From positions 4,290,501 to 4,354,500 of the forward strand of contig CANUEZ040000113.1 of the NCBI GenBank assembly GCA_948099385.1: DNA of 64,000 nucleotides, written 5' to 3'. This document shows positions 23,021 to 36,090 of the stretch, piece after piece (positions within the stretch are counted from its first letter, which is position 1; the number at the start of each line of letters is the position of its first letter). A model generated the notes under the pieces. That model did no database searches, was not told the DNA's origin, and saw only the letters and a list, made by a program, of their open reading frames with translations. The translations under genes were made by a program, and so were the position numbers. The stretch is from Fasciola hepatica (lineage: Eukaryota; Platyhelminthes; Trematoda; Plagiorchiida; Fasciolidae).

Positions 23021-24655
23021 ATCATATACATCATTGGACGAAGTGAATTAGGGACTTATCACCGCTATCCTGGGCGTGAACAGTCGCTCAGTAACATATT
23101 TAAAAGGGAATGCCACCGTATCAGTAAAAAGGGGATTTGGGGAGGGAGTGGTGGTAGGCTGCATGCCCTAAAGCACTGAAGGGGGGGGGGGCTTTCGGAA
23201 TCAACCCTGGTACATAAACGGGACGCAGATGGACTCTTGAAAACCCGGTTTCTGTGAGGATTCCATTCCAGTTCAGGAATTTCTGGCATTCAGGAGTCAG
23301 ACAGATGAACGAATGCAGCAGCATCTTTACTGCTAACAAAGCCAGTTTTATCATTTTGTAGTTTTTAATTTCTTTCCAAATGAGTATCTTATACTATTCC
23401 AAAAGTTTATTGCTTGCAGGTCGCAGGCGCTAGTCGGAAAATTATGAATCCAACTATCTAACTGCAGCTCAGTTGACGGATAAAAGTCGGAAATGCTGCT
23501 AGGACATCTCGGAACTCAATCACGATAAGCCCATTCAGCTGTTCCCAGCACAAAAAGGACACTGCGAACCAATAATGACATTCACATTCAATTCTTTTGG
23601 GAGACAAGAGAAGATAACTGGTGAGCAAACCGTCAAAAAGAGAGATATTGCCTGACGATGAATCTCGAAGCCAAATGTTTATCGGACTGCTCTACGCGAA
23701 AGAAAAATTGTGAACCTTTTCCAGTAAGGTTGTGGCAGGACGAGGCAGTGTACGATGACCAAAACAGAGGCTTTAAAGCTAAATGTGAAATGTTCAGAGT
23801 TGTTATGAATGACTTTGTTTAGCCCGGGGCTCCCTCGAGTTGGAGAAAGGTAGGGATTTGGTTATACCAAAATAAATAAGAGGGCATGTTCATATTGAGG
23901 CTGAAGTCACGAGTATCTGATATTTAGCGTCTATAAGTGGAAGTGGAACAGGAATATAAACAAAAAGAAGTGATATGTAGCCTGGGTGTAATGACAGTCG
24001 TACACGGGGAAAATCTGAGATAACAAGGAACGATCGAGGCGATCGATAATACCCCAGGAGAAGTCAGTTCAAAGTTTACGCTCCGGGAGGTATTGATCGA
24101 TATGTGTGATAACACCGCCTTCAGTATTCTTTTCTTGATATTCTCGATTCTTCTGATAACAGCTGAAACTATTTATATGAATTGCGAAATTTCCAGCACA
24201 TCATTTCAGTCATGATTATCGTACAAAACCAATCACGTGTGTGTGGTGTTGAATGTGCCCGTTCGTAGTGCACTAACATCCCAACATCCCACGTGTCCAA
24301 TGTTCGTGCTGGCCAATAACGATGCGGACGTCCTGGTCGATGATGTGCCGAAAAAGGACGGACTGTTCCCCAGCGTGCTTGTTCTCTCCATTCTATTCAA
24401 GGAAGAAAAAATGAACGTGTGGGCACAAGTAATGCATGACAGGTAATAAAAATAAAATTTAGAAGCGATGCATCTGGTCAATGAATGATCCATGGACATG
24501 TTGCAACGGTTAATTCAGTTCAGTGAGAGAGTAGGTGGGAAATTGTAGTGCATCCGACCAAAGGTCGCGTTACCGTTTACCTTTCTGGAATGAAGCTCCT
24601 CATATATCAGTCGATTGGCACTTTTCCGCCAAATAAGCTTTACTCTCTCCCTCCA

Positions 24656-24660
<5 letters not shown>
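23021..24660. other. Unassigned sequence
   Basis: Contains an 11-base G run at 23181-23191. An open frame at 24237-24446 could end at a GT splice donor (AG/GTAATA at about 24441) but there is no homology to support an exon. Confidence 0.35.

Positions 24661-24727
<67 letters not shown>
24661..24727. repeat. Compound (CT)n(CA)n microsatellite
   Basis: About 18 CT units pass directly into about 15 CA units. Confidence 0.97.
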
Positions 24728-24730
<3 letters not shown>

Positions 24731-24956
24731 CACACTGCGTCATTACCCCTAAACTGCGCGAAACATATTCTACGGTGTTCAGTCATCCAACAGAACAGGC
24801 TCCGGGGGTCATAACCGATGATTAATCTCCCTCGGAGACAAGTGAACTGGTAACACAAAACGAAGTCGTTTTCATTGACAGCTTTACCCCCAAGCCCAAC
24901 GACAGATCTGGTTTCGAAACGAATGAAGTACGCAGTAGTAGAGAACAGCACGCGTC

Positions 24957-26015
24957 TTGAACTGCTCTGACTGGATGATATTCATTGTTCAATCACACGT
25001 GTCTCTTTCAGAGGGGGTATCATGTGCACATCTGACCATCCCGTTTGAAATGTGGCGTCCCTTTATCCGATTCATGAGAAGACCAGACCAAAACCCAAAC
25101 CTTTCCGTTTCTCATGAAGAAGAATGTGATGACAGTTTGACTTTCCTAGATATTTTACTAGATAGGCCTTGAGGTGGGATTTTACAGCGCAGAATCCAAC
25201 GAAAAGCAACGTGCGGCGGACTTTATTTGCAATTCTTCAACTTCGACCCGGAGGCTTACAAAAGTGGATTAGTCAGAACTCCCTTCAACAGATCCCAGAA
25301 AATCTGCACAGAACACATTTTCTAAAAAAGGAAGAGGAGTTTATAAAAAAAGAACGCTGCTGACCAAAGTTTATCCCGAAAACTTTATCAAACATCAGAA
25401 ACCTAGACTGGTATGCGTGAAAACAATGAAAGTCGAGAAGAATCAAGTTCATATCACTTTGCTTTTTAAATGAGACCGTTTATTTAATTAAAAATCAGTG
25501 TTCTTAAGTCAGCTCTAAGGCACACATACACAGAGGTGCAGTTGCGTTTGCTGCAGACGTCTAAAAGGTTGTATTTCCAAAATCACTGAAACAGTCTTGC
25601 TGATCCCAATGTTTCACATGTTGTCTATCAGTTCACTTGCAGCTGCAATGAAGTGTACATTGAAAAGACGGATAACTGCTTGACTCAAGGAGTACCAGAA
25701 CACATACCCTAATGGCTGTCAAACTTGATGACGCAGTCCGCTGGGGCAGTACACCATGACGCGAAACCACCGCCCTCTTCGACTGCAAGACACTTGATTG
25801 TGTCTGGTTACAAAGTTAACCTAGCACAGTGTTTCACAGCCTTGTTGCGCAATCCAAAACCGAAACTATTAGCATTCAGCGAATCATTTCTTATCATGGT
25901 GCATCAGCCAGCTCTTTGTGCGTAAAAACGGTTGACCTAAAATGTTTGCTTACCTTGGCACAAACACGACAGAACTCGATCTCCGCAACGCGCGTACTGT
26001 AAGAACTTTCGATCT
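24957..26015 (+). pseudogene. Penelope-like element: RT thumb plus GIY-YIG endonuclease
   Basis: From about 25130 the frame reads DSLTFLDILLDR (family S+.FLDV.+.+), then, after a shift, GLYLQFFNFDPEAYKSGLVR (family G.YL.F.S..P..YK.GL++) and RSQKICTEHIF (family RA..IC), which is the PLE reverse transcriptase thumb. After about 150 bases of weak similarity comes VYQFTCSCNEVYIEKTDNCL at about 25630 (family VY.F.C.C...YIG.T.R.L, Gly to Glu), a stop, STARHLIVSGYKVNLAQCF (His of SGH is Tyr) and LLRNPKPKLLAFSESFLI ending in PALCA. The catalytic palm of the reverse transcriptase is missing, so this is a 5'-truncated, inactive copy. Confidence 0.8.
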
Positions 26016-28860
26016 TGCCTACTTTACTGTTACGTTTACCCTCCCCCCCCCACAGGTCGGTATATATGTACTGACATGTTTTACTTTCGTGGTTGACAAG
26101 AGTAAATGAAACACTTCATTTGGTTATTCTTTTTTTCTCTCGATGGCCTTTACACAATGACTAGTCAGACATTCGGTAACACTACGCCTGATAACGTTGA
26201 ATTTAGTGGTTTGAAATAGCTCACAAATCAGAAAGAATCCCTCGGAACATCCCATAACAATGGATTCTCGCAGACTTAAGTAGTTCTGAGAACACTTTCA
26301 CCTGGTTCTCCCGGTTACCGTTTTCGATCAGGGTGCGACCGATGATCGAATACACTCTACGAGACATGGTTACTCTTTTAGCGTTAGACTGATTCATCGC
26401 GTCACATGTCTGCATCGGTCGTGTTGTCAATCGGAGCTTTTTGCCGTTAACATCACGAGTATCAGTACTCTTCCGGTTACGAAATGAGACGTAAAGTAAG
26501 ATGCAAATCTGACTGTGTGTCAATCTTTCAGCGGGGTGTTAGAGTGGTGCCAGGTGAAAGAGAGCAGAGCTGCAGCTCAGTGGATTCTTGGTAAACCATC
26601 TTTGACCACCGCGATCCTGATACGGTAACAAAAACTTAACGGGATACTGTTTGCCCATCTTTAGTAAATCCGGTGATTCAAGACTGATCCTGTCCATATA
26701 TCAGACTTGATCAAAGGATGTATAGTGCCAAACTTTCGTCTTTTAAAACATTTGGTGTTTCCGAAACTACTTTATCAACAACTGCAATGTTTTATCCCGT
26801 CTGTTACTGGCATTGACATTTTTGTTGGCCAGAAAAATAGTTCACTGTGGACTACTGCGTTCAACTGGTACGGTAGGTTGCACAGTGGATAAACGGATTT
26901 AGTCCCCAATGAAACCAGTGCTAATGTAGTTTTGTATGAACTCAGTGCGGACAGTGTGTATACTCACCGTGAAGGAGTTCCGGGACCTTCGTTCTTGATC
27001 ACCTTCCGAAGATGCTGATTGCGTAACTTCACCTGCTTTTCCTAAACCTGTAGAACGCCATCTTGGTGTTTAGTAAACGTATGCGGAGGCCCATTAAGCC
27101 ACTTATTGAGCCTTGGATTACGGATTTTCTTGAATTTTGTGCCTTACAGATTTGGTGTGTACAATCTCCTTTGGAAGACGGCTACCTTTGCGTGCTGCGG
27201 TCTCTACCACGACGCAGCCGCATATAAGTAAAGCAAAATCAGCCCAGTCCTCCTATGTTCTAGACGGTATGTGGAGATTTGGTGTGATTTTTTGAACACG
27301 GTACATTCAATTTTCGACAAAATTCATTTAGTAGAACATATAACTGAAGATACAATATTGGTTTTCACAATACCAGCCACGCAAATATGATCCATTCCTC
27401 CTTAGACTTTAATTGCGTTATACGCTCGTCAACCTTGCCAGTCACACATTAAATCCAACATTCGACGTACTTATCATAACTATTCAGTGGGCTTGCAATT
27501 CAACTTCTGCTTGTCTATGCTTTTTTCTATGCTTGACTAATAAATTCGAGTGCCGGTTCTAGTGTCATCTGATTTCCCTTCGGGCCATGCGGCGACTACA
27601 ATTGGCAGGCAAAATTCACACCTACCGGAAGACCTCATTGAATTTCCAATTAAGTGAAACTGGACGTTCACGGATGTTCACGACATCGTAATAAAAATCG
27701 ATCCTAGAACCGTCAGTATGTTGAGGGCAGAGCCTTCTAGATGAATGATGCATTGTCCACTGCTATTATCGGGAACGATTATGTCTTCTGCTTTAGGAAG
27801 TAGCACGAAAAATCCAAATTCATCATATTCACGACGCTTTTATAGGGTGTAAACATCAACTAAAGGCTGGAATAGCAATAGTCTCACCTCTAGACACTCT
27901 GTTGGTTTTTATTTTGTTGGCCGTATTAGAAAAAAGCACTTCTTCCAACAAGGCGAACAATATATTTGTACCACTACGCCAGGAGGTAGACTGCGTAAGA
28001 GAGCTTTACAAAGTGCTTCAAAATTAAATAATCCATTTAAACAAACCCCCGAAGGCACATTTCTTCGTCTGATTTGAATTCTGGCAGCAGATGAACTTTC
28101 TTTGATACCATGTTAACACAAAGAGTTCTTTGAAAAGCAGCATAAATAACAAGAGAGAATAAACAGTAAATCTACTACCATGAATTTACTCCGATGCCAC
28201 ATAGATGAGACCTGATTTGAGGCATCTTGAATCGGGTTACTGGACTGCGCACAATCGATGCTTCTGTGCATAGATTTACCGTGGTCAGGAAAAGTTTTCT
28301 GCTGAATGCAGTGAATCCGGAAATCTCGTTTATCGACAAATGCGAAAGGACAAGATAATCATAAACAACTGAGTGATCTGGGCGCAAGGGAGCACACTAT
28401 GTTGGCAATCACAGAGACACGTGCAATTGCACAGTGAATAAACACCTCAGCAGAACAGTTCAAAATGCGTACTGCTCGGCACTTTGACATATTTCACTCA
28501 TTTCGAAAGCCAGATCTCTCGTTAGACAGGGATGTAAAGCTAGAAATGAAAACGACTTCGTTTTGTACCACGAGTTCACTTGCCCCAAAGTGACAGGTTT
28601 CATCAGTGATTTCTCCAGAACTCTGTTCGATTGGACCAGAGAAAATTAGAGAACGCAGTTAGCTCAATCGAGGATTGATGAGGATATGTGTGGGAATGGA
28701 CACGAGTTTTACTTATTTAACCGAAGAAAGCCTTGTGACTAATCTACTGAAGCCACTGTTTTATATCTCTTCGATCACTTTGTATTCGGACTCAGATGGT
28801 TCGGGATAAGTCAGCTCCCCTTGTCGAGGCCAACTGCAGTCGGACTGGGGTGCTCCTCAT
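26016..28860. other. Unassigned sequence
   Basis: The minus frame 26523-26221 could pass a splice donor (CAG/GTGAAAG) but no protein family was recognised. 27092-27180 resembles 4366-4455. Otherwise nothing seen. Confidence 0.35.
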
Positions 28861-28886
28861 TGTGTGTGTGTGTGTGTGTGTGTGTG
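28861..28886. repeat. (TG)n microsatellite
   Basis: 13 TG units. Confidence 0.96.
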
Positions 28887-30649
28887 CCAGGAAGAGTTTG
28901 TATGAGACTTTAAGCGTGCCGTGAAAAGAAGTAGGCACCCAATACTGATTTGTATAGGTAAATCTATCGTGGAATAAGTGACACCTGCGAATTACTCTAT
29001 TATTTCAAACCGGCTAAGAAAATTGGATAGATTCCACGTCCTGTTGATGATTAGGCTGCTCAACTCAGTGCACAGCAGCTTTCACAACTGTTAAACTGGA
29101 CTTAATTACTTTCCATATTTTCCGTTTGTAGTTTATTTCATTTGTTGGAATCACCTAAAGGTTCTCAGTTGGACCAAGGTGTAAGCTGGCCTCTGACAAA
29201 TGCTTAAAACGGATTGGTGTGGCACACGTAGTCATGTTGAGACACGATTTATTCGCGGAAATATGGGCAGCATGTTGTACGGAAAACTATTCGAATACTT
29301 CGTGATGTAGACTTCATCTCGCGATGGCTAAGCCACACACACAATGAGACTGAACTGACCGCAGTTTGTGTACGCCTGTCAACAACATCCAGTGTCCATA
29401 AACGTTTGTTAGATGTCAACAAACCTGTATGTAGTCTACTAACAGAAAGGACGACTGGGTGACCGGCCAACCGTTGTCCCCGTATTGTGGTATGGGGAAT
29501 CAAGTAAAAGTCTGGGTGAGACTTAAAACTGCGCCCAGTGGAAAAAAGAACAGGCTACCCGGTCGTATAGACGAGGCATGATGAATACTCATGAGCCATT
29601 CACAACGGTAAGTACATAAACGGCCATAGTAAGCGAGGCTGGCCGAGCCTATCCCTCTCTTTCTCTTGTATACGTATGCTTGTATGCATGTATGTGCGCA
29701 TGTGCGTATGTGCTCAGGTGCACAACTTCCACTTTTGAGGGGAATTGTTACATACTAATTCAGATTTGGGCTGATAACCTAGCCGTACTCCGGGCAAGCC
29801 GTATCAGGCGATGGATTCTTCTGCGTCAAAAAAGTCATTCTTTTCAGCTTACTGATTTAGACGAACCAAATATGCTCACTGCTTCTAATGGTATTTATCA
29901 CTTCGAGCGCATCCACAGAGTTCATTCTATTTGTAGCACAGAAAGGTCAATGTCTGTTCGATAGGGCGAAAACAAGCCAAGGGAACCCTTGGATCCAAAG
30001 CGAGAATCTAACCATAACTCCAATCTATTGTCATCTGGCCCGATCAGCGTATTCTGTGTCATCGTATAACTTCGACAATGAGCCTTATTGAATTCTGCTG
30101 AGATCAACGTGAACTATATATTCAAACCAGAATGGGTTTCTCAAAACGAATTTATGATGCTACCCTGTGGTAGATATCAGACATCTTCATTCACTTCATG
30201 GGTGACTCGTCGCATATTCGCTTTTCGCAGCTCACACTTCGTCACCATATAACCTGACTTAATCACTACGTGACATCAGTTGAAATTCGGTTCTTTCTTC
30301 AGGCCCTTGCGTAGCTTGAAGTAAATGACTCATTCACAAATTTCCTTAGATCAACCATCTGTGTTATGTTGCAAGATCAGTTGACCAAAGCTGACCAGGT
30401 CTATCTGTAATGGATCAATGGAACCGAACGCTTTACGTTTTCATAGGCTGACATTACGTCATATTGTGATGGACAACCAACCATTCCACTTCACAACTCA
30501 AAGGCCACAACAATAACATAAGTAATATTCCTGAAAGTGCTCGCCCACAAACCAAAGTTCAAAAGTGTAGCCATTCAGCAAGGAAAAGCAAAAGAGCTGG
30601 TTGACAGGCTGATCTTAAAAGCACAACGCCAAACAATATAACAGTTCCT
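28887..30649. other. Unassigned sequence
   Basis: Only short open frames. Part of the segment just before 30650 may be the 5' end of the CR1-like LINE, but I see no motif before the endonuclease. Confidence 0.35.
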
Positions 30650-31320
30650 AGTGTTATGCGTAATAACATGCATTCCCTATTCAACAGGCTGTCGGATCTT
30701 ACATACAGGCACACAGCCGGCAGCTTCGTAAATACCTGTGCTGTATATTTACGAGAAACTTGGCTGAATGACAATATAGATGACGCTATGGCTGAAATTG
30801 AATATTTCACTTGGTCTCGTCAAGACCGTACGCATTACAAGAAGAAAAAAGGTGGCGACGTTGCTACTTAATCTATTCCGAGTAGAGTGGTAAGTCCTAC
30901 GTAATTTTTCCCTAATCATGTGATGGCATCAATTGTTTAGCTGTATCACATCGCCCTAGATTCTCTCATTTCGGTCAAGTTTTCATCAGGAGCATTTACA
31001 CTTCACCACAAAGCTCATAAATCTTAGTTAACATTTTCTATGATTTATTTGTTCCTTTCATTGTACTTACTCTTGATGAGGATCTTCACAATATACTGGG
31101 TCATGTGAATCACGCATCAACGCTTCCGCTGTCATCTTTCAAGCTTCTCAACAGCTGTCATACTCCATCTCATGAGGACTCCCCGTTAGACCACATCCTC
31201 ACCTACCACTCTAAATGCACTCCTTATCCCCTTAGCCTAAAATATACTCACACAGATGTCATTTGTCTCACGCCCACTCCAAACGGATACACTTCAAACA
31301 AAGAACCATTTCCACAGTGA
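30650..31320 (+). pseudogene. CR1-like apurinic endonuclease domain remnant
   Basis: At 30680-30865 the frame reads LSDLTYRHTAGS, YLRETWLNDNIDDAM and RQDRTHYKKKKGGDVAT, matching the endonuclease blocks L..L+.+...D.I.+TETWL, SDR.....GGGVA of CR1-like LINEs; the ETWL Glu is a metal ligand. The frame 31105-31320 has SPLDHILT and PYPLSLKYTHTDVICLTP, matching the C-terminal (S)LDH.+.......PLS....SDH..V, where the terminal catalytic SDH is changed (THTD). Middle blocks are poorly preserved. Confidence 0.72.
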
Positions 31321-31689
31321 GTTTGCTTCTCCCCAGTGGTTGATTGTCTGTTGTCAGATCGTGGTTAAAAGACTGTTCTCTTCTTCTGTAAATTTTGCAA
31401 CAGAAGTGATTGGGCGGATTTTTGTTACTTGCTGTTCATGGAAACAGCTAACCTCCAGTCTGGAAGAGTGGTTTCTTCACACCTGAGGCAGCCACGCAGG
31501 AGGAAGGAATTAGCTTACAGGAGGCAAAACAATCCTAAGGTCCGTCAACTGTCATTTTTGGTAAAATCTGAGGTTAACTGCCCCGATACCAGTTTTCCCT
31601 GCAGTTCCTAAACTCTCGGAATATCAAACACAGGCGGCGTGGGACCAATCTTCAATGCGGTCAGACGGGAAAAACCTCGAAATTAAATA

Positions 31690-33170
31690 TAGATGTGAAC
31701 CGTCTCGATGTCCAATTTCTCCGACAATCGGAAACCCACTTCCCGTTTTCCCGTTATCAGTCTAGTCGGCATTTCGAGAGGTATCAACCACGAAGGTTCT
31801 CGAGTTACTCGAATCACCAAAGATTACCAGATCAACTGGTCCAGACGATCTATCAGTGGAGGTGTTTAGATATGGAGCAGGCCCTCCATGTTATTTGAAG
31901 ACCGAGCTAATTTATGATTCACTGGAATCACATTCCATTCCCGATTGTTGGCTTCCTTTTACAACTATTCTCATACCAAAACAATCCCATGGCCAGACGG
32001 AACCCAAAAAGTATCGACCAGTGGCATTATCTTCGGCAGCAGTGAAACTTGCCTAACTTTTAGTGCTGCTTCGTCTTCAAACCACGGTGAGAAACCTAAC
32101 CGACTAGTTACAATTTGCGTGGAAACCTAACTGCTACACAGCAGATGAAATAACGTCCATCGTGCACCACATTGCCACCTCCTTCAACGATTCCACCAAG
32201 ATAGCTAGACGTGCTTTTCTGGACTACACATCGGCCTTAGACAGTGTACCGTGCTCTGTTTTTCTCAGAAAACTAGAATCTTTTGTCTGCCCCACATATT
32301 TACCAGATTGTTTGAAAAACTAATTCTCTGGAAGAACAGAAAGCACGAAAATATGCAGACAGGCCTTCAAAAACTTCTTATCCAGTGCCGATGTGCTTCA
32401 AGGTGCTGTTCTTTCTCCGTATTTGCTTTCAAAATGCTTTACTGATATACCTGTCTCCACCCAGCTCGAATCTTTAGCTATGCTGATGACGTCATTTCGG
32501 TTAGGTCTGTCTCTGGTAGATCAGACTTCGATGAATTCACTGTAAATCTTTCACGTATCCAGAACTTTTCTAATCAGTATGGTCTTCTGTTGGACAGTAA
32601 TAAATGTCACGAGTGTATTTTTCCGCCTCTCTTTGCCGGTTTGTTGAAGACAGCTCCACCATTAATTATGTTCCCCTCGCAGGTATAAACCTTGTGAAAT
32701 ATCTTGGTGTTACGGCGCAGCGTAAGCTACACTGAATTTTGCAGATTGAAATCACAGCAGGAGAACTGCGTCGTCTGTCGTATCAAATTAGAAAACTACG
32801 ACAGTTTAGTGCTTAATAGTCTATCATTTCCATTTCGTTGTTCATTGTTCTGCTGTCATTTTCCCAGAATTATTAAAGACGGATTTCATCACTCTTCACG
32901 GAGGCCCATGCATCACTAGTTTTCTTTCTCGTATGACCTTAACTAACCGAGTCTTGGAGCTATGCACCAGTCACATCATAGCACCGATTGCGTTTGCACA
33001 GAAAATCCTTTGTGGTACTTTGCACTCATTGATTTTTGATCTTATACTTTGTCAGTCCCCAGCATCAACCAGGTCTAGGTATAAACTGCTTCCCTACAGG
33101 TTATCACTCTACAGGAATTCTATTGTTCTGTTTCTACCACGCATCCTAACAAACAAGCATATCATTTGAT
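31690..33170 (+). pseudogene. CR1-like reverse transcriptase remnant, YADD intact
   Basis: Blocks in order: YDSLESHSIPDCWL (31912), KYRPVALSSAAVKL (32012; family YRPI.L.S...K..E), FLDYTSALDSVPC (32218; motif A), QGAVLSPYLLS (32398; motif B, family QGSVLSP.LF), FSYADDVIS (32472; motif C, catalytic pair intact), VKYLGV (32695), YQIRKLR, and the C-terminal LELCTSHIIAPIAFAQKILC (32955) and SRYKLLPYRLSLYRNSIV. Frames change several times and stops occur, for example at 32055 and 32130. Confidence 0.85.
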
Positions 33171-33270
33171 TGTAAAATTGTTTTGAGAAAGGTTTCCCAT
33201 GGCAAGCGAAAAGTTGGCGTATTACGTCTACCAACAACACTGTGTTATTAACATTATAACTTCCACAATA
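33156..33270 (+). repeat. 115-base segment present in this CR1-like 3' end but absent from the 39-kb copy
   Basis: The two 3' ends align almost base for base up to AACAAACAAG and again from ATA(C/T)CATTCTCT, but this copy has about 115 extra bases between. They are bounded by near-identical 11-mers (AAGCATATCAT at 33155 and AAGTATACCAT at 33270). Either an insertion with an 11-base duplication here or a deletion between short repeats in the other copy. Confidence 0.6.
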
Positions 33271-33405
33271 AGTATACCATTCTCTCTGAAATGAATTTCT
33301 GTTTTGCTCTGTAACTTAATTTTGGAGGCATTTTTGGGTGAAATGCCTTGTACAAGTATGTTCAGTCTGGTATATAAAATGCAATACGATACAATACAAG
33401 TGACC

Positions 33406-34079
33406 TAAATAATAACTCTCTTGTCTCGTATTTTCCTTGCACCTTGCTGAACAAAATGCGAATAGTGGCTAGCTTGTACTCTAATCTTGGTGCTCTAACT
33501 TCAGCTCTTTTGATGGCGTGCGTCCTATCAACACGGTTCATTCTTTCTCAAATTCTGTCAAAAATCCTTTTAGGCAATACTAGTAAAACATTTTCAACGA
33601 ACTTTTTTGACGGAAGTACAAACACATGAGCCTACACATGTCATGCAAATACTGATAAAAATGTTGATGAAAGCGACAATGGCAGCAATAATAAGATCAC
33701 TACGGATGGGATAAATGTCCTCTGTGACAATCACGCAGGTCTGGGGAATATTCTTCTACGCTGAGAGACTTATCCGAATCGGTACCTTTGCAATACGGTT
33801 TGATAGCCAGATAACGTATCTTTTACCATCCGAAGCTGACATTGCCCGGAATTAAAACGTATTCTATTGACCGGTCAATTCCATATTCGGGAGCCACTGA
33901 CTGGCTACTGCATCCTTCCATAAATATTGTATTTTGTTGCATAATTAATGAAAAGGAAGTAGTATACATACTATTCACCAAAAATAATCCCGCTCCCTAA
34001 GTAAACTATGGCCCTGAGGCCCCGTATCGTCACTTCTGAATATTTCAAACAAGCCCAACAAACTTGTACTTCTACGCGA
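33406..34079. other. Unassigned sequence
   Basis: No gene recognised. The left end of the next Tc1 copy may lie near 33975 (see that entry). Confidence 0.35.
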
Positions 34080-35041
34080 TGGAGCCTACCGTTGTACGAG
34101 AGGAAAGCGTGAGATTTGTTATGAAAGCCAGACACACTTATAAATGTATGCTTTCTGGTTTGAAGACCTACACTTTCGTCTGCACGTTTGAGTCCACGTG
34201 ATGCTCAAAAAAGAGAAGGTCCTCCAGCGTCTGGAGACGGAGACCACTCTGACGAGCTGCTAGGGCTCTCAGACATGGTGGTCTCAAGTCTAATCAACTC
34301 TGTTCAGCATCTATGACCGGTACCCAATCTCGCTATCCAGCCTCAGTCCACAGTGTGTATCGCTGATTCAACGAAAGTGTGTTTCAATCAGGGCGGCTCA
34401 TTCTTTTTCATCTACTGGCTGAACTTCACCGAAGGAGGAACGAGCAGTGGAAATCGACCATTTGAACCAATGAATCAGTATTTTCGCTAATCAAGCACAA
34501 TCGTCAAAGGTATACTGGGAAACATATCTGCGAAGTTAATCAAGGTGATATGACGACGGCAGCAATGCAGCCCAAAGGAGGTTCGGAGAACGTCTGGAGA
34601 AACATCGAATAGGGGGCTGGGAGGGGGAGGGGGGAGCGAGATGGCACTTCTGTACGGCACCTTCAGTGGTCGTTTACCTAGATGTCCTGATCCGACTTAT
34701 TTTGCCAATGTTGAACATCACTGGTAGAAAGATTTAGCAGAATGACAACGTGCCTGCACGTCGTTTTTTTGTCCTGCTCAAGTTTTATGCACATTACGGT
34801 ACAAAGGAGCTCTCGTGGCCACCGCGATCACCCGATCTCGATCGAATCGAACACATGAAGAGTCAGCTTGGGAGGGAAGTGGATTAGAGGTAACAGTGCA
34901 AATTTTTAAGTAAGTTGAAAACTTCCTGGAATGAGGGATGGGACTGTATACCACAGTATACTAGCAAACAACTGGTAACGAGCAAAACCCAACTGCTAAA
35001 CGCTACCATATCAGCCAAATGCGGCTCTACCATACAGTATT
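34080..35041 (+). pseudogene. Tc1-like transposase, DD34E, degenerate
   Basis: From about 34435 one frame can be read to the stop at 35041. It gives NEQWKSTI-stop-TNESVFSLIKHN, where the first catalytic Asp of TDE is Asn, GGSENVW, DVLIRLILPML, QNDNVPAR with the second catalytic Asp, WPPRSPDLDRIEHMKSQLG with the catalytic Glu, and the tail NATISAKCGSTIQY (family ..I.AKGG.T.Y). Exactly 34 residues separate the second Asp from the Glu. The N-terminal helix-turn-helix half (34080-34430) is barely visible (LIQRKCVS.RAAH fits the block before the catalytic domain). About five stops. Possible terminal inverted repeats near 33977-34010 and 35130-35155 share only a C/T-rich core and are uncertain. Confidence 0.8.
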
Positions 35042-35171
35042 AACCTTTTGAGAACAATCATACTATTCTATTCGCAAGAAAACATTTCGATTTCCACAAA
35101 GAATTCCACTAAAGCAAAACTTTTTGATTGCCTCGGAGGAGGGATATATTTTACATTATTATATATAATAT

Positions 35172-35174
<3 letters not shown>

Positions 35175-35206
<32 letters not shown>
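35175..35206. repeat. (AT)n microsatellite
   Basis: 16 AT units preceded by an imperfect AT-rich stretch, directly downstream of the Tc1 copy. Confidence 0.96.
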
Positions 35207-35209
<3 letters not shown>

Positions 35210-36090
35210 TGCCAAGTAAAAGAAAACTAGCTCCTGTTTCAACCATAAAGTGTGAAGTTAACAGTTCTGTTCATTACTCATCTGATCTATTTAAATATAA
35301 CGGTTTGACAGTGAATAACTGAAAACTTTTCTCTTTACTTCACTTCTCTATGAAATAGGAGCGTTTTCTCTGCAATGTAATCAAATAATCATGACTCATT
35401 TATTAAATGGCGATACCTGTGATCAAGTGTTCTTAACTGTTCGTAAAACGAAAGTCCCTAAGATGGATTACACAAAAAACTTGGTTGTTTGTCACTTCTT
35501 GACACGGCTCAAGTGAACTCACTGGCGTGTGCTAATGCCACTGACTGTGCACGCTCCTTTCAAGTCACGGTTAAAGCCCCAACTACATATTCTGGGAAAT
35601 TCAAATCTCCAATTGTACTGAACAGTGAAGCCCTTACAAGTGATAACAACAACTTCTGACCTTCTCACGGAACAGAAGGGAGGATTTCGATGCCGCCACA
35701 CGGAACTGATGTAAAAGTACATCGACTTTAAGATGAGTCAGTAACTTCCACAAAAACAGGGATGAGTTGAGGCCCCCGTAGCTAGACCTGATTGCCAGAC
35801 TGAGATGCACGGTCAAGGTCACGCTGGATAACTTACGGGTGTGAGACCGCTTCACGCATTGTGTGACTGATTATCAGTCGATCACCAGACATGCACTTTT
35901 TTGCTTTCTAGCAATCTTCACAGAAAAGCCTGATAAGACACAAAATAGTGTAATGAAAATACACTGAGATAGAATGTGATGCAGATGTGCAAGACAGAGT
36001 TCTATTACATTGGAAAGTATTACCTGAAATAAAAATGTTATTTACGTCAGATGGTCGACGGACCCATATATCCAAAGCACCGACATAATG
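35207..36090. other. Unassigned sequence
   Basis: Short frames only. Nothing recognised. Confidence 0.4.

Larger units (their letters stand above)
30650..33405 (+). mobile_element. CR1-like LINE, endonuclease plus reverse transcriptase, degenerate
   Basis: The most complete LINE here: an endonuclease region (30650-31320), reverse transcriptase (31690-33170) and a 3' end with a TACAATAC-type repeated tail at about 33370-33400. Stops and frameshifts are present throughout, so it is not autonomous now. A 5'-truncated copy with a nearly identical 3' end is at 39275-39592. Confidence 0.85.

Noticed and set aside
24661..24727. Open frames through the (CT)n(CA)n tract encoding Leu-Ser and Thr-His or Arg-Glu and Val-Cys runs
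   Set aside because: Translation of a microsatellite, not a gene.
30975..31000. Hammerhead-like TCATCAG / TTTCGG combination on the minus strand
   Set aside because: The bases between the two core parts cannot form stem II.
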